DNA of 64,000 bases from Sesamum alatum (Eukaryota > Streptophyta > Magnoliopsida > Lamiales > Pedaliaceae). Numbering within the stretch: position 1 is the first letter of the stretch; each line of letters opens with the position of its first letter. The translations under genes were made by a program, and so were the position numbers. The stretch covers positions 5,099,001 through 5,163,000 of the forward strand of contig JACGWO010000006.1 of the NCBI GenBank assembly GCA_034509735.1. Direction: 5' to 3'. This document shows, one piece after another, positions 37,183 to 48,786 of the stretch. A model generated the notes under the pieces. The model was given only the letters and a program-made list of their open reading frames with translations, ran no database searches and was not told the origin of the DNA.

Positions 37183-37274
37183 TTTTAATTATGCATATAA
37201 AGAAAATAATGTCATCATAAATTTCATTGATAAGTATGTTTGGGCCTACTAATTGGGCTTGTATATGGGTCAGT

Positions 37275-38118
37275 TAGGCCTGTCAATGGGCGGGCATTAC
37301 CCTATTCGAACTCGGACCCAATAAATACCCATAGTTATTATTTATAAATCCTACCCAGATCCTACACATATAATACCCGTTGGGTCTTACCCATACTATA
37401 TCCATAGTAATTGGGTCCAATATGGGTCTTACCCAATGTGTCTTACCTATGTTAATTTGTTAAAGTGATAAAGTATTATACAATTTTTTTTATAATGATA
37501 TCATCAAAACATATTACAAAATTAATTTAATAAAAATATTTCATGAATTTGCAATCAATAAAATAAATTACAAGCTATTCAATTTTTTAACATTTGCAAA
37601 TCGAACATCGATAATTGAAATGTAAATAATGATCTTGACTTTGCTCAAATATTAGCCATTATTAATCAATTACATAATCTACATAGTTCGAGATATGAAC
37701 ATAAATTGAAAAACGGTAAGAAAAAATAAGTATGATAATAGGCTTTAACTTTGAAATACATTTTTTTTTTTATCAATTTGAAATTACATTCAACTTTAAT
37801 TTAATGAGTTTTTACAATTCAAAATTCAAACAAATCTTATCTTCATATGTTAGTCGAGCTCAACAAATTTTACATGACAAGTAAATCGAGTCGATTGATA
37901 TATAAAAATTTACAAATTTGAAAATTTTTAAATTTTACCCGTTCAATACCATTACCCACGGGTATTTTAGGGTCTAGACCCTACCCATACCCAAAAGACT
38001 TATTTCAATGGGTATGGGTCCAAGTTTGGGTCTAATATAAAACTATTGGGCCTGGGTATGGGTATTAGCTATTATAATGTGTACGGGTTTGGGTATTACC
38101 CACCCATTGACAGATCTA
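37275..38118. mobile_element. hAT-like non-autonomous element, 844 bp
   Basis: Ends TAGGCCTGTCAATGGGCGGG and the inverse CCCACCCATTGACAGATCTA. TA(G)GGCCTGTCAATGGG-type termini are typical of plant hAT elements (established knowledge). Subterminal GGGTATGGGT / ACCCATACCC motifs recur inside both arms. No clear 8-bp TSD was found and no transposase is present. Confidence 0.5.
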
Positions 38119-38290
38119 ATGGGCCTGGTTGCTGAATCCTTTGGACCGTATATTCTAGTGAGACGAGTTGGGCAAAGCTATCACGTGCTGGACCTAAAAA
38201 CATAAAAGGTAAGAAGTTATACAAAATAAATGATTTCTACGTCATATAAAATAAATACTAGAATCACTAAAAAAAATTTAATACTAGAAT

Positions 38291-38608
38291 CACTAAAAAA
38301 AATTTAATATTTAATCATGACTAATTGTCATGGTTAAAAATAAATAATCGTAGTGAATAGTCATTCATCACGGTCATATAATGGTTATTGACCGTGGTAT
38401 TTGCTATGTGGCTAAAACAATTGCTTTGGCTAAAAGCCATGGCAAAAACATTTGCTATGACTCATAACCATGGCAAAAAGAGTTTTCATGGTGGATAATC
38501 TAGATTTTTACGACGGTTTTTATTTAACCATGGCTAATAATAATCATTTACCATAATTTTAGTCCATTGCCAATAAATTTGTAGCCAATAATGAATTTTC
38601 TTCTAGTG
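38291..38608. mobile_element. Miniature CACTA-type element, 318 bp, TSD AAT
   Basis: Begins CACTAAAAAAAATTTAA and ends TTTTCTTCTAGTG (inverse CACTAGAAGAAAA). AAT is duplicated at 38,288-38,290 and 38,609-38,611, the 3-bp TSD expected for CACTA elements. Subterminal CCATGG(C)-type repeats occur several times. A 26-bp tandem duplication precedes it. Confidence 0.6.
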
Positions 38609-38681
38609 AATATATATAAAATGCAACACGAGATGGTAATATAATGGGACAATTAGGAATATTTTTTCTTTTTGTTAGACA

Positions 38682-38866
38682 GAGGGATTAAATTTTCTAT
38701 TTCAAATTCAGTTACATCTTCTATACTGTTTAATATATACACATAACGTGTATAAATCTTTTCGTAAGTAAAATACATTATGCCATCTTTGTACACGTTG
38801 ATGAATGTATATGTAAAATGGAATGAAATATACAAAAAAATTTGAAATAAAAAATCCAATCCGACA
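38682..38866. mobile_element. Short MITE (GGATTGAATTTTC family)
   Basis: AAATTTTCTATTTCAAATTC mirrors GAAATAAAAAATCCAATCC, with ATATACACATAACGTG against CACGTTGATGAATGTATAT inside. Its counterpart on the other side of the inverted duplication is the truncated copy at about 63,168-63,275. Confidence 0.5.
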
Positions 38867-39385
38867 TACAAGCGGATAGCGTTTACGAAGATCCCATCAA
38901 AACATTCAAGACGCAATAAAATAATTTTGTGAAAGTGTAAAAGCTGGAAAATAATCACATTTAGGAGTCAAAGGTAAATAGAAAATCAATGAATGATGAT
39001 AATGTATTATCATAGCCTAGTAAACATGAATAATCATCCCCAAACCCTTATTTTTGCTCAGAATTACTTATTAATCAGTAGTTATTACAGAATTGCTACT
39101 TCTTACATGATAGTGATTGTAAGAGAAAGACATGCATCCATATAACATTGATAGAACTGAAGCTCTTGATGTTATTTACATAGAACAATTTACTGAAAGG
39201 GATGCCTATAAATGAATTTGTCAAGCCTAAAATTGGTGGCTAAGACAAAATTAAGTTGAGAGAGTTTGATTAGAACATTGGTGGATGTTACGAGTCAAGT
39301 TAATAATTTTTTTTACTAGGTATTATGTTACAACAACTCGAATCTACTATATAATTTGTTTTGTGTTTCCAAATTTATATATATA
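38867..39385. repeat. Left copy of inverted segmental duplication, non-coding part
   Basis: Reads colinearly with the reverse complement of 62,671-63,168. Shared words include GACATGCATCCATATAACAT, AATTTACTGAAAGGGATGCC (right-copy equivalent GGCATCTCTTTCAGTAAATT) and AATTTGTTTTGTGT..CCAAAT next to the later insertions. Divergence is substantial. No gene. Confidence 0.6.
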
Positions 39386-39862
39386 CTAGAAACTACGGCA
39401 CGCACTACTTGCGCGCATAATTTTTAGTAATTTTGTTATGGAATGCATACCTGCGTATTTTGTAATGCTTTTAATGTATAACTTCATATATAAAAAAACT
39501 GTCTAATAACTTTTTCTAATACATTAATTATCAACACATATTTTACTCAAATTAAATAAAAAATTAAAACTTTGTACAATATATGGTATACTGATAACGA
39601 TAATTATATAAACATGCAATACAAATCCTAATATGTTATTTCTATTCCAATTAACAATAAACTTAATGAAAATGGTAGTAATTTAACTATTGAGTACATG
39701 TACTTGCATGGAATTAAATTTCTAAAGAAATTTAGTTAAATAGTTAATTCAATTACATGGGTTGGGAAGTTGATGGACATTTTTGGTATTATAATAATTT
39801 GGTGTAGTGGTATAAAAACTACCATTTTGTGTCTATAAGACCCCTTCTCTTTATAATAGTAT
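39386..39862 (-). mobile_element. Non-autonomous Helitron, one end worn
   Basis: The minus-strand 3' end reads ...GCGCAAGTAGTGCGTGCCG then TAGTTTCTAG, with a GC-rich hairpin before CTAG. The 5' end is worn (TATACTATTATAAAGAG). It is present in the left copy of the inverted duplication but not at the matching point of the right copy, so it inserted after the duplication. Confidence 0.45.
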
Positions 39863-40654
39863 ATATATATATATATCATGGGCTTTACAACAATTATAAT
39901 CTTACAATTATACGTATTTGATATTTTGGTCCTTCAAAAAATGAAACTTGTGATTTGATATTCCACTATTCTTGTACATTTCGTGGTCTGAGGATATATT
40001 TTGCGGAAAATTCAAAATTTGTTTGAGATTGGCACGTGTGAGTTATATGTTGGCTTAAATTTTAGGACACACATGATTTGCATGTGTGTTTTTTCACCCA
40101 ATTTTTAAATTTTGGCAAAGTGTGTCATCAAATTGTGAAAATTTACAAAAATAGTGGACAAAATTATAAGTTTTATTTCTTAAAAGATCAAAACATAAAG
40201 TACCTATAATTATAGTACTAAAATGGTAATAAAACCTATATCGTGTACTTGACTAGAAAATTTGAACATAGTCAATTAAATAACAACTTAGGGTGATTTA
40301 TTTTGTCTAGCATCCCTATAACGTGAAACCTCATGCATGCTTTGTTACAAATTAATTGCATCGATCGTTCACAATTTTGGCACGTAGCAGTAACTTTTCA
40401 AAGTGTAATTGGTATCATTTTTCAAAACACATCATTTCTCATGATCGATATAAGAATCTAAACAATAACATTCACAAAGTTTATTGCCACCTAGAAGAAC
40501 AACTAAGGATTCCTCGATCTAACATGTACGAGTACCGTACACTTAATGATTTTTCAAAATTAGACACATCATCGATTATTTATATCCAAAAAGTATAATT
40601 AGATAGAAAACGCGCACCATTCTGTTTTTCATGAGAAGCTCCTCGGTCTTCATT
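39863..40654 (-). repeat. Left copy of inverted duplication: MITE and FBA 3' flank
   Basis: 39,895-40,210 matches the element at 58,968-59,293 (phrases around GATATTTTGGTCC and GGTACC-less TATAATTATAG ends). 40,210-40,650 matches the reverse complement of the flank downstream of the FBA plus arm (about 58,130-58,960), for example AAGAACAACTAAGGATTCC and TGTACGAGTACCGTACAC. Non-coding in both copies. Confidence 0.6.
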
Positions 40655-41550
40655 TTAGGCCTCAAGCAAGACTAGGTTATCCATATACGTCACAAAATTG
40701 TGGTAACGCTTCTCGTCTCCTCGGAGGGTTTTGGCTGTGCTACTATGAAATGACATACAACCAAGTCTTTTTCGGCATCTACATATATAATGTCATCGTT
40801 TTTGGTAAAGTTGAGAGGCCTAACAACTCCAGTATCTATTGTAATGGTGAGCGTCTTAGTCCAAGAACTATTAACTCCATACTCTTTCATGACCCACAAG
40901 TAGCAATAAGCAATAATGCTCTTGCCAAGGATGTGACAATCCACTGATGGAACAAAAATAGAGATAGATTTTCCTTGTAAAGGCAATCCACTGATGGAAC
41001 AAAAATAGAGATAGGTTTTCCTTGTAAAGGCCGACGTATTCTATCAAGTCCTGGCCACCGATTTCATAATTAGGTAACTTTATTTGCCGGAACATCTCGT
41101 GCCCAAGATGGAACGCGAGGACAACCATTACGTTCTCATTGGCATCTTTATAGTATGCCTTCCAATGAACCGAGTCACAAAATACTAGTTGAGACTTGAC
41201 ATCAAACATGCTCCATGGGAAGCGCCCCACCTCAACGTTCTTCCAAGAGTTAGTGGTTGACAAATAAACCTCAACTTTAGTATGTTTTGCAGTTTTGTGA
41301 TACTTGAAACTCAAATCCAAGTAGTCATTGTGTTCATCACCTAGGGCTACCATCCTAATGATCTTGTAGTCGTCGGTTTCATCATAATATCCAAACCCTA
41401 GAGTAACACTATCATTTCTTGGATCCGACGATCCAACAACACCTGTGATTGGATGGATTATGACCCTATATCGCCTTATGTAAGGGTTGCACAAATAGAT
41501 GGCAGTTCTAGACGTATCAGTATCTGAGAGGCACAATAACCCATTACAAG
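40655..41550 (-). pseudogene. F-box-associated (FBA) domain gene remnant
   Basis: The minus strand encodes an FBA-type interaction domain: NGLLCLSDTDTSRTAIYLCN at the start, then CNPYIRRYRV, VTLGFGYYDETDDYKIIRM, DLSFKYHKTA, FPWSMFDVKSQLVFCDSVHW, IKLPNYEI, EYVGLYKENLSLFLFHQW, YLWVMKEYGVNSSWTKTLTI. In F-box proteins this domain follows the F-box and binds SCF substrates. No F-box is visible upstream. A stop lies just before the NGLL motif, a 47-bp duplication (40,937-41,030) shifts the frame near the C-terminus, and a 1-bp deletion near 40,735 shifts it again before the terminal LVLLEA-stop at 40,655. It is therefore a non-functional fragment. Similar fragments at 54.6-58.0 kb derive from the same ancestor. 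Confidence 0.75.
40937..41030. repeat. 47-bp exact-length tandem duplication inside the FBA remnant
   Basis: 40,937-40,983 and 40,984-41,030 are identical except one base (GATAGATTTT against GATAGGTTTT). The copies at 54.7 kb and 56.9 kb have a single unit, so the duplication is specific to this locus. It disrupts the frame because 47 is not a multiple of three. Confidence 0.85.
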
Positions 41551-42842
41551 AACCAAATTACAATTAAGTTCATCTCAACAGATTGAAAAGGGATAACCAT
41601 CTCCGGAGCTAGCTTGCTCAAATGTTTTTGCACATATCCATCCCTTTAATCGGGTTAATGACAAATGACAGTGTGTTTTGTAGAATCTCCACTCAATAAG
41701 CACGGGATGCCAATAGCCTGCCCACCAAATAGTATCCGTCCTGCGTTAAGTTTCTTGTCCAATTTCCCTGTGGTATAACCAGTAAGTGTTCTTTGGCCTC
41801 GGTCAGAACCATTCCCTTTCTTAATTGCTCCATCATGAGATCCATCAGGCCGGAGTCTCGGGTAGTTAGGAATACTATGCACCGTACTAGTCAGTCGCTG
41901 AAATGAATGCCCAAGGCTTTCGTCCCCCGCTGCTAAAGAAACGAGTACAACCTAGTGCTGTAAGAAACAAAAGGAGACAACAAAAGAAATTGAAATTGAC
42001 GTTAAAAACAAGAAGAGGAACAAATTGATGTGAAAACAAAGTACGTGGTGAACAAAAGGTAGAAAGATTAAACCAAATGTGTAGCTATTCCACGGTGAGT
42101 AACCAGTAGCAGGCTCTCCCTACACCTAGTAATTCTATGATAAAGCAGAATGGAACCCTTAGTAACGAGTTGTGCTCTATTCCTAGGAACAGGAACAAAA
42201 CACATTTGTGAGATAATATATTATTAGCGGCGTATATATAATTACAAATAATTTATTTAATGATAGATAAAACTTTGGAATAATGATATAATATATAGTT
42301 GTATTGTGTAAATATATATCCATTCACACATCTAACGGAAAGAAAACAACAAGACGTATAAGAAGCTACATTGACAAAGAAAAACATGCATTCAAATTGG
42401 TGCTGGAACTGAAATATTCAAGAACATGGTCCTGCTGAATGACTACTCACCAATTTCAGAAAAAATTAGCTATATATTGGCCTCTAGAAAGTAATGAATA
42501 CAGAATGACAGTAAATAATGATTGAAAGGTGTAATTTCAGTCTGTTTCTTCTTCTTGTTTATGACAATTCGTCTCTGATACTAAATTTTTATTATCGTAT
42601 AGACCGGAATAGAGATGAATATTTTTCATACTAATGTTATTTAAGTGCAATAATACATCCGTGGCTAAATCTGTCTTTGATTTAAAAATTTATTAAAAAA
42701 TTAAAAAAATTACTTTCATAGGGACGAAAAAATATCTTCTAATGTGTAGTGTTAAGGGGAAAAGTGTATTTAACAAAAAAATGAGAGATGAATTTGGTTA
42801 AAATATATATTTTTTAAGTATGTGAATGAATGCGAGATAAAA
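41551..42842. other. Intergenic; unknown ORF and a possible CACTA end
   Basis: A 75-codon minus-strand frame (41,655-41,882) has a non-random-looking translation (GRILFGGQAIGIPCLLSGDS) that I cannot assign. It sits just upstream of the FBA remnant but is not an F-box. At 42,713-42,751 the sequence ends CGAAAAAATATCTTCTAATG followed by TGTAGTG, resembling a 3' CACTA terminus, with CCGTGGCTAAATCTGTC-type subterminal words upstream. No matching 5' end was found. Confidence 0.35.
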
Positions 42843-42969
42843 CACTACAAAAAATAGGGATTTGGAACGGTCCAAGTGGAACGGCCATCATCCGTTTCTA
42901 AATGAAACGGGTATTGTAACTAATTTGGATCGAAATGGATGTTCGTTACTGACGTCATGAAGGTGCTAT

Positions 42970-43398
42970 TGTTGAGAATTGCATAAGAAATTAAACTTGT
43001 CATCTAATTTTCAGCAGTCATAGTTTTTGAGTAGACTTTTAGATGCATTTTAAGAGGTCAAATGGTTGCCATTTCGGATAAATCTTATATGAAATTAAAG
43101 CTATGTGAGTCTAGTTTAAAATGGTTCAAGTTTCAAGTTGATAAGAAAGTCTGTGCAGAAAGTTATGACAATTTTACCAAGGACTGCCAAAAGGAGAGAA
43201 TGATGCTTAGAATTCTATTTTGTATTTATTGTTTGTACGCTTTTTTATGCTTATTTGTTGCTGTGTTATGCCTATAAAAGGCCTTGTAATCAGATGATAT
43301 TCACGTGAATAGAGAGGCACAATTTAGAGTGCAAAATATCTTAGATATACTCCTCTTCTCTTCCTTCAAAAGTGTTCAACCCACCATAGCTTCCAACA
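42970..43398 (+). repeat. 5' LTR of the Copia element
   Basis: 429 bp, TGTTGAGAATTGC...TTCCAACA. A TATA-like CCTATAAAAGGCC lies at about 43,270, a plausible retrotransposon promoter. It aligns end to end with 47,452-47,880. Confidence 0.9.
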
Positions 43399-43401
43399 AA
43401 G

Positions 43402-43414
43402 TGGTATTAGAGCC
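43402..43414 (+). other. Primer-binding site
   Basis: TGGTATTAGAGCC begins three bases after the 5' LTR. It matches the usual plant Copia primer site complementary to initiator tRNA-Met (TGGTATCAGAGC) with one change. Confidence 0.8.
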
Positions 43415-43422
43415 TAGTTAAA

Positions 43423-44340
43423 ATGACCACCACAACCCCACATATCTCCTTCGAATATCCAACCCTGACCAAAACCAATTATAATCAATGGTGAATTATA
43501 ATGAAAGCTATTCTTGGGGCTCATGGCTTGTGGAATTTTGTTGAGACCAGGTATGATGAACCTGCCGATGAGGGTGCTCTTTCTGTAGCCGAACTAACCG
43601 CATTGCAGAAAAGAAAGAGTGGAGACCAAAGTGCTCTCAACATCATTCATCAAGGATTGGATGACGAGATGTTTGAGGAAATCGCCAATGAGTCAAAAGC
43701 CAAGGATGCATGGGACATTCTAAAGAATTCCGCCGCGGGAGTTGATAAAGTGAAGAAGGTATGTCTCCAAACTCTAAGGGCCGAGTTTGAGTCTCTTTTG
43801 ATGAAGGAGGATGAATCCATTATGGATTATTTCACTCTAGTTTTAGTGGTGGTAAATCAAATGAAGCGGCTTGGTGAAAAATTGACGGATATGAGAGTAG
43901 TTGAGAAGATTCTACGCTCTCTTAATGCGAAGTTCAATCATATAGTGGTGGCTCTTGAAGAGGCAAAAGACATTGATACCATGACTATTGACGAGCTAAA
44001 TGGATCATTAATAGCTCATGAAGAAAGAATGAAAAGAAATCAATAAGTTCCGGTGGAGCAAGTCTTGCAAGCAAAACTTTCATTTAATCCTAAAGGAAAT
44101 GCTCCCTACAGAGGAGGAAGAAGTTAAGCTCGTGGTAGAGGCTGAGGTCGTTGGTGTGGCCGTGGTCGTGGTCAAGGAAGAGGAGAAGGTCGAGGCCAAG
44201 AAATAGGTGAATAAAACTCACTCCAAGATGGTGCAAATAGGAGTTTTCGAAGAGGCCGTGGTCGAGGAAGAAAACAACAACAATTGGAGGAAAATTTGTA
44301 AAAGTCATGTTGAGTGCTATGCATGCGGAATGACCGGACA
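43423..44340 (+). pseudogene. Copia gag remnant with degenerate zinc knuckle
   Basis: ATG at 43,423 starts a gag of the UBN2/DUF4219 type. An in-frame TGA at 43,492-43,494 follows the NYNQW motif, and the frame then continues to 44,046 (LWNFVETRY, AKDAWDIL, VKKVCLQTLRAEFESL). After a further frame break the zinc knuckle at about 44,315 reads CYACGMTGQYSWKC: both leading Cys and the last Cys are kept, but the His position is Gln, so metal binding is probably lost. In active elements Gag forms the particle shell. Confidence 0.8.
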
Positions 44341-44456
44341 ATATTCATGGAAGTGTCAATCTAAATCTAACGAGGAAGAGACAAACCTTACCGAGCATAA
44401 AGAGGAAGAAGGTGACGCCCTCTTGCTTTTTCAAAAGGAAGGCACTATAGAAAATG

Positions 44457-47350
44457 ATGTCACATGGTATCTCGACAATGGTGCAAGCAACCACATGATT
44501 GGAGATAAAAGCAAGTTTGTGCAAATGGACACAAAAGTAACCAGCGCTGTTCGTTTTGGAGATGATACTAAAGTGGAGATCAAGGAAAAATGTACGATAA
44601 TTTTGGCTACAAAGAATGGTGATCACAAACTTTTCAACAATGTCTACTACATTCCAAGAATGAAGAATAATATTTTGAGCATCGGTCAACTTTTGGAGAG
44701 TGGACACAAAGTGAAGATGGAGGATAAATATCTATGGCTTCGAGACTGAGACGATAGGCTTGTCACAAAAGTTGCCATGACAAGTAACCGGATGTTCAAG
44801 CTAAATGTGAAGACGACTAAAGCAAAGTGCCTACAAGCTTGCATCAATGATCCTTCATGGATATGGCATATGAGGTTCGGACATCTCAACTTTGAAAGAC
44901 TTAAGATGCTAGGAGAAAAGAATATGGTGAGAGGAGTTCCCAAAATAAATCATCTGGATCAGTTATGTGAGGCATGTTTGCTTAGCAAGCATGCAAGAAA
45001 AGGCTTCCCAAAGGAGTAACTTTCAAGAGCAAGCAAACCTTTACAACTTGTGCATGCGGATGTGTGGTCCTTTGAACCCCCAATCATTCGGTAAGAGTTC
45101 ATATGTTATACTCTTTATCAATGATTTTACAAGGAAGATGTGGGTTTATTTCCTAAAATATAAGAGTGAAGCTTTCGAGACTTTTTAAAAAGTTCAAAAC
45201 TCGTGTTGAGAAAGAAAGTGGTTTTGAACTCAAAGCTCTAAGGGCCGATAGAGGTGGAGAGTTCACTTATAATGAATTCAAAGTTTTTTTGTGAGATGCA
45301 TGGAATTCGGCGTCCTATGACTGTTCCAAGAACACAATAAGAAAATGGCATTGCAGAAAGAAAGAATAGAACGATTCTGAACATGGCGAGGACGATGCTG
45401 AAAAGCAAGGCAATGCCGAAAGAATTTTGGGATGAAGCAGTTGCATTTGTCATGTATCTTTCAAACAGATCCTCAACAAGGAGTTTGGAGAAAATAACTC
45501 CACAAGAAGCATGGAGTGGATGAAACCATGTGTGAAGCACTTAAGATTTTTTGGCTCTATCTGTTATGTTCATGTGCCGGAACAACAAAAATAAAACTAG
45601 ATGACTGAAATAAGAAGATGGTCTTTCTTGGATATGATGAGAACTTCAAGGGGTACAAATGTTTTGATCCTATTGCAAAAAAAGGTTGTGGTTAGTAGAG
45701 ATGTGGAGTTCGAAGAAGACCGCCTCATGAAAGTGGAACATCCAAAGATGAGAGAAGAAGCCATTGGAGTCAGAGAATGAGCAAGAAGTTGATCGCGAGA
45801 ATTCAACCCAATACCAAGTTCAAGCGAACAACCTCAAATGTATCATAGCATAAGTGATCTTTATGATGATATGGAAAAATAAATGGTGATAATCTTTGTT
45901 TATTTATGAATGATGAACCTTTGAGTTTTGAAAAAGCTATAAAGGAAAAGAAATGGGTTCAAGCCATGTAGGAGAAAATCCATTCAATAGAGAAAAATGA
46001 CACTTCGGAGATAGCTACACTACCAAGTGGTCATGAAGCCATTGGAGTCAAATGGGTGTACAAAATAAAGAAAAATGCAAAAGAAGACGTGGAAAGGTAT
46101 AAAGTGAAGCTTGTAGCAAATGGGTATAAACAAAAGCATGGTGTGGACTATGAAGAAGTTTTTGCTCCCGTTGCTCGCTTGGATACGATACGGTTGTTGG
46201 TAGCTCTTGCGGCGTAAAATCGATGGCCAATTCATCAAATGGATGTGAAGTCCGTATTTTTGAATGGTAATCTTGAAGAAGAAGTGTATGTAGAACAATC
46301 GGATGGTTTCATGGTTAAAGGCCATGAAGACAAAGTGTTGAAATTGAAGAAAGCATTATATGGGCTCAAGCAAGCACCAAGGGCATGGTATAGTTGTCTT
46401 AACAACTATCTTAAAAAAAGTGGTTTCTCAAGATGCCTTCATGAATATGGTCTTTATGTGATGAAGGGGAATGGAGATATACTATGTGTATGCATTTATG
46501 TGGATGATTTCATTCTTACGGAAAACAATCGACATATGTATGACAACTTCAAGAAGACAATGGAGTAAGAATTTGAGATGAGTGACATGGGACTCATGCC
46601 ATATTATTTGGGATTAGAAGTAAAGCAACAAAGTAATGGAATCTTCATCTCTCAAGAGGCGTATGCAACAGAGATTATTAAAAAAGTTCAAGATGATGGA
46701 ATGCAATCCTGTGAATACTCCAATGGAGTGTGGAGTAAAATTTTCCAAAGACGTGGAGCAAGAAAGGTCGACTCAACTACATTTCGAAGTCTTGTTGGGA
46801 GTCTAGGGTACTTAACATGTACTAGACCCGACATACTATTTGCAGTCGGATTAATGAGTCAGTTCATGGAGAATCCAAGTGAAGAAAATATGAATGCTGC
46901 AAAAAGAATCTCCGATATCTAAAAGGTACTCTTGATTATGGGATTTTTTACATCTCTTCTAGTAATGCTTGCTTAAGAAGTTATTGTGATAGTGATATGC
47001 CGGTGACGTTGATGATCGAAAAATCACTACTAGTTTTGTGTTTTTCTTTGGAGAAAATGCAATTTCATGGTGCTCAAAGAAGCAACCAATTATGACTCTA
47101 TCAACATGTGAGTCGGAGTACATTACTACAACTGTTGGAACATGTCATGCAATTTGGCTAAGAAGGTTGCTAAGTAAACTTTGTTTTGCACAAGATGGAG
47201 CAACTAAAATCATGGCGTACAATAAATCAGCTATTGCTCTTGCTAAGAATCCGGTGTTTCATGATTGAAGCAAACATATAGATGCAAGGTTTCATTTTAT
47301 TCGAGATTGCATTGCTACAAAGAAATTGAGGTGGAGTACACAAAACTCTT
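44457..47350 (+). pseudogene. Copia pol remnant (protease, integrase, RT, RNase H)
   Basis: Protease motif WYLDNGASNHM at about 44,465 has Asn where the family has Ser after the catalytic Asp. A GAG-pre-integrase HHCC-type zinc region follows (WHMRFGHLNFERL ... CEACLLSKHARKG) at about 44,860-45,010. The integrase core carries FINDFTRKMWVYF and a RADRGGEF motif, both interrupted by frameshifts. Reverse transcriptase has [25 protein letters not shown] and an intact YVDD at 46,497-46,508. RNase H has SKKQPIMTLSTCESEY at about 47,080. Stops and shifts occur at about 45,058, 45,187, 46,217, 46,566 and 46,920, so no polyprotein can be made. Confidence 0.85.
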
Positions 47351-47439
47351 GATCAAGTTGCAGATAATTTTACTAAGGCCCTCAAGAAAGACATATTCCA
47401 ACAGTTTAGAGAGATGATCGGAGTTGTAAAGAAGTCAAG

Positions 47440-47451
47440 TTTACTGGGGGG
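47440..47451 (+). other. Polypurine tract of the Copia element
   Basis: A run of six G directly abuts the 3' LTR start at 47,452, the position expected for the plus-strand primer. Confidence 0.7.
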
Positions 47452-47880
47452 TGTTGAGATTTGCACAAGAAATTAAACTTGTCATCTAGTTTTCAACAGT
47501 CATAGTTTTTGATCAGACTTTCGGATGCGTTTTCAGAATCCAAACGATTGCTATTTTGGATGAATTGTATATGAAATTAAAGCTTTGTGAGTCTAGTTTC
47601 AAATGGTCTAAGTCTCAAGTCGATTGAAAGTCTGTGCAGAAAGGTATGACTATTTTACCAAGGGCTGCCAGAAATAGAGAATGATGCTTAGAGTTCTGTT
47701 TTGTATTTATTGTTTGTACGAAATTTTATGCTTATTTGCTGATGTATTATGCCTATAAAAGGCCTTGTAATCAGATGATATTCAATAGAATAGAGAGACA
47801 CAATTTTAGAGTATAAAATTTCTTAGATATACTCCTCTTCTCGTCCTTCAAAAGTGTTAAGCCCATCATAGCTTCCGACA
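47452..47880 (+). repeat. 3' LTR of the Copia element
   Basis: 429 bp, same length as the 5' LTR, TGTTGAGATTTGC...TTCCGACA, followed by the TSD GCTAT. It retains CCTATAAAAGGCC. Confidence 0.9.
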
Positions 47881-48388
47881 GCTATAGTGAAACTTGGCAA
47901 TTTTGTAACGGTTTAAGCTTACAATCTTCGTTCCAAATATTTTTTGAATACAGGGCGTTCATAAATGCATTCCAAATTGAAGGTCGTTGCACATTTGGAA
48001 CATGTTTGGAACAACATACTTGGACTATAACGGCTACGTGAACTATGAAAACATCTGTTCTAATATTATGTAAAAACCTATTACAAATTTGTAATGCTAC
48101 AGGTTTGCTACAAATGCCGTTACAAATTAGAGGTCGTTGCACATTTGGAATAACTTTTAGAATGGCCTAGTTTGGACTGTAACGGCTACAGAAAATATGA
48201 AAGAATTTGTTCCAATTTTGTGTAAAACTCCGTTACAAATTTGTACTGCTACCGGACCATTACAAATGCCGCTACTCTTGGAACGACTTTACTACGAAAG
48301 CAATACTTTGTAACAACCGCTAAAAAATGAGCTCTGTAATCTAACGACTACTTTTGGTCGCTCCAAAGTCCATTCGAAAAGATTATAT

Positions 48389-48786
48389 GTAAGGTGAATT
48401 ACAACGACCTCCCTTGAGGTTTGGCGTAATTACGAATACCCCTTGAGGTTTGTAACCGTCTAACAAATAACCCATTTTCATCTATTTTTATGGGTGGACT
48501 GACCAAAATGCACTTATACAAGTTGAATTATTTTTTAAAATTTTCTAAATTTTTTTAGACAAAAATGCGTAGGGGGAGGTTTCTTACGTTTTTAACACAG
48601 ATGAGCAATAATGTAATTTACCTCGACTGATTTTTCTATAATATAAAAAAAGATCAAGGGCAAAATGGATCATTTTAGGCCCTTGGTTAAAAATTACAAA
48701 CCTCATGGGGGGTATTTGTATTTGAAACAATGAGGGGGTATTCATAATTATGCCAAACTTCAGGGGAGGTCATTGTAATTCACTCT
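48389..48786. mobile_element. Palindromic MITE (GTAAATTAC family), well-preserved copy
   Basis: GGTGAATTACAACGACCTCC at the left mirrors GGAGGTCATTGTAATTCAC at the right. TTTGGCGTAATTACGAATAC pairs with GTATTCATAATTATGCCAAA. It lies inside the CACTA element, between the Copia insertion and TNP2. Non-coding. Confidence 0.6.

Larger units (their letters stand above)
42970..47880 (+). mobile_element. Ty1/Copia LTR retrotransposon, inactive, 5-bp TSD GCTAT
   Basis: Two 429-bp LTRs (TGTTGAG...CA) enclose gag and pol remnants in Copia order (gag, protease, integrase, reverse transcriptase, RNase H). GCTAT is duplicated at 42,965-42,969 and 47,881-47,885. A primer site matching initiator tRNA-Met and a polypurine tract are in place. 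The LTRs differ at roughly one base in ten by eye, so the insertion is old. Many stops and frameshifts make it non-autonomous. It sits inside the subterminal region of a CACTA element. Confidence 0.9.

Noticed and set aside
46048..46325. Minus-strand frames across the Copia pol region
   Set aside because: They are antisense shadows of the reverse transcriptase region; only the plus strand carries the GLKQAP and YVDD motifs.
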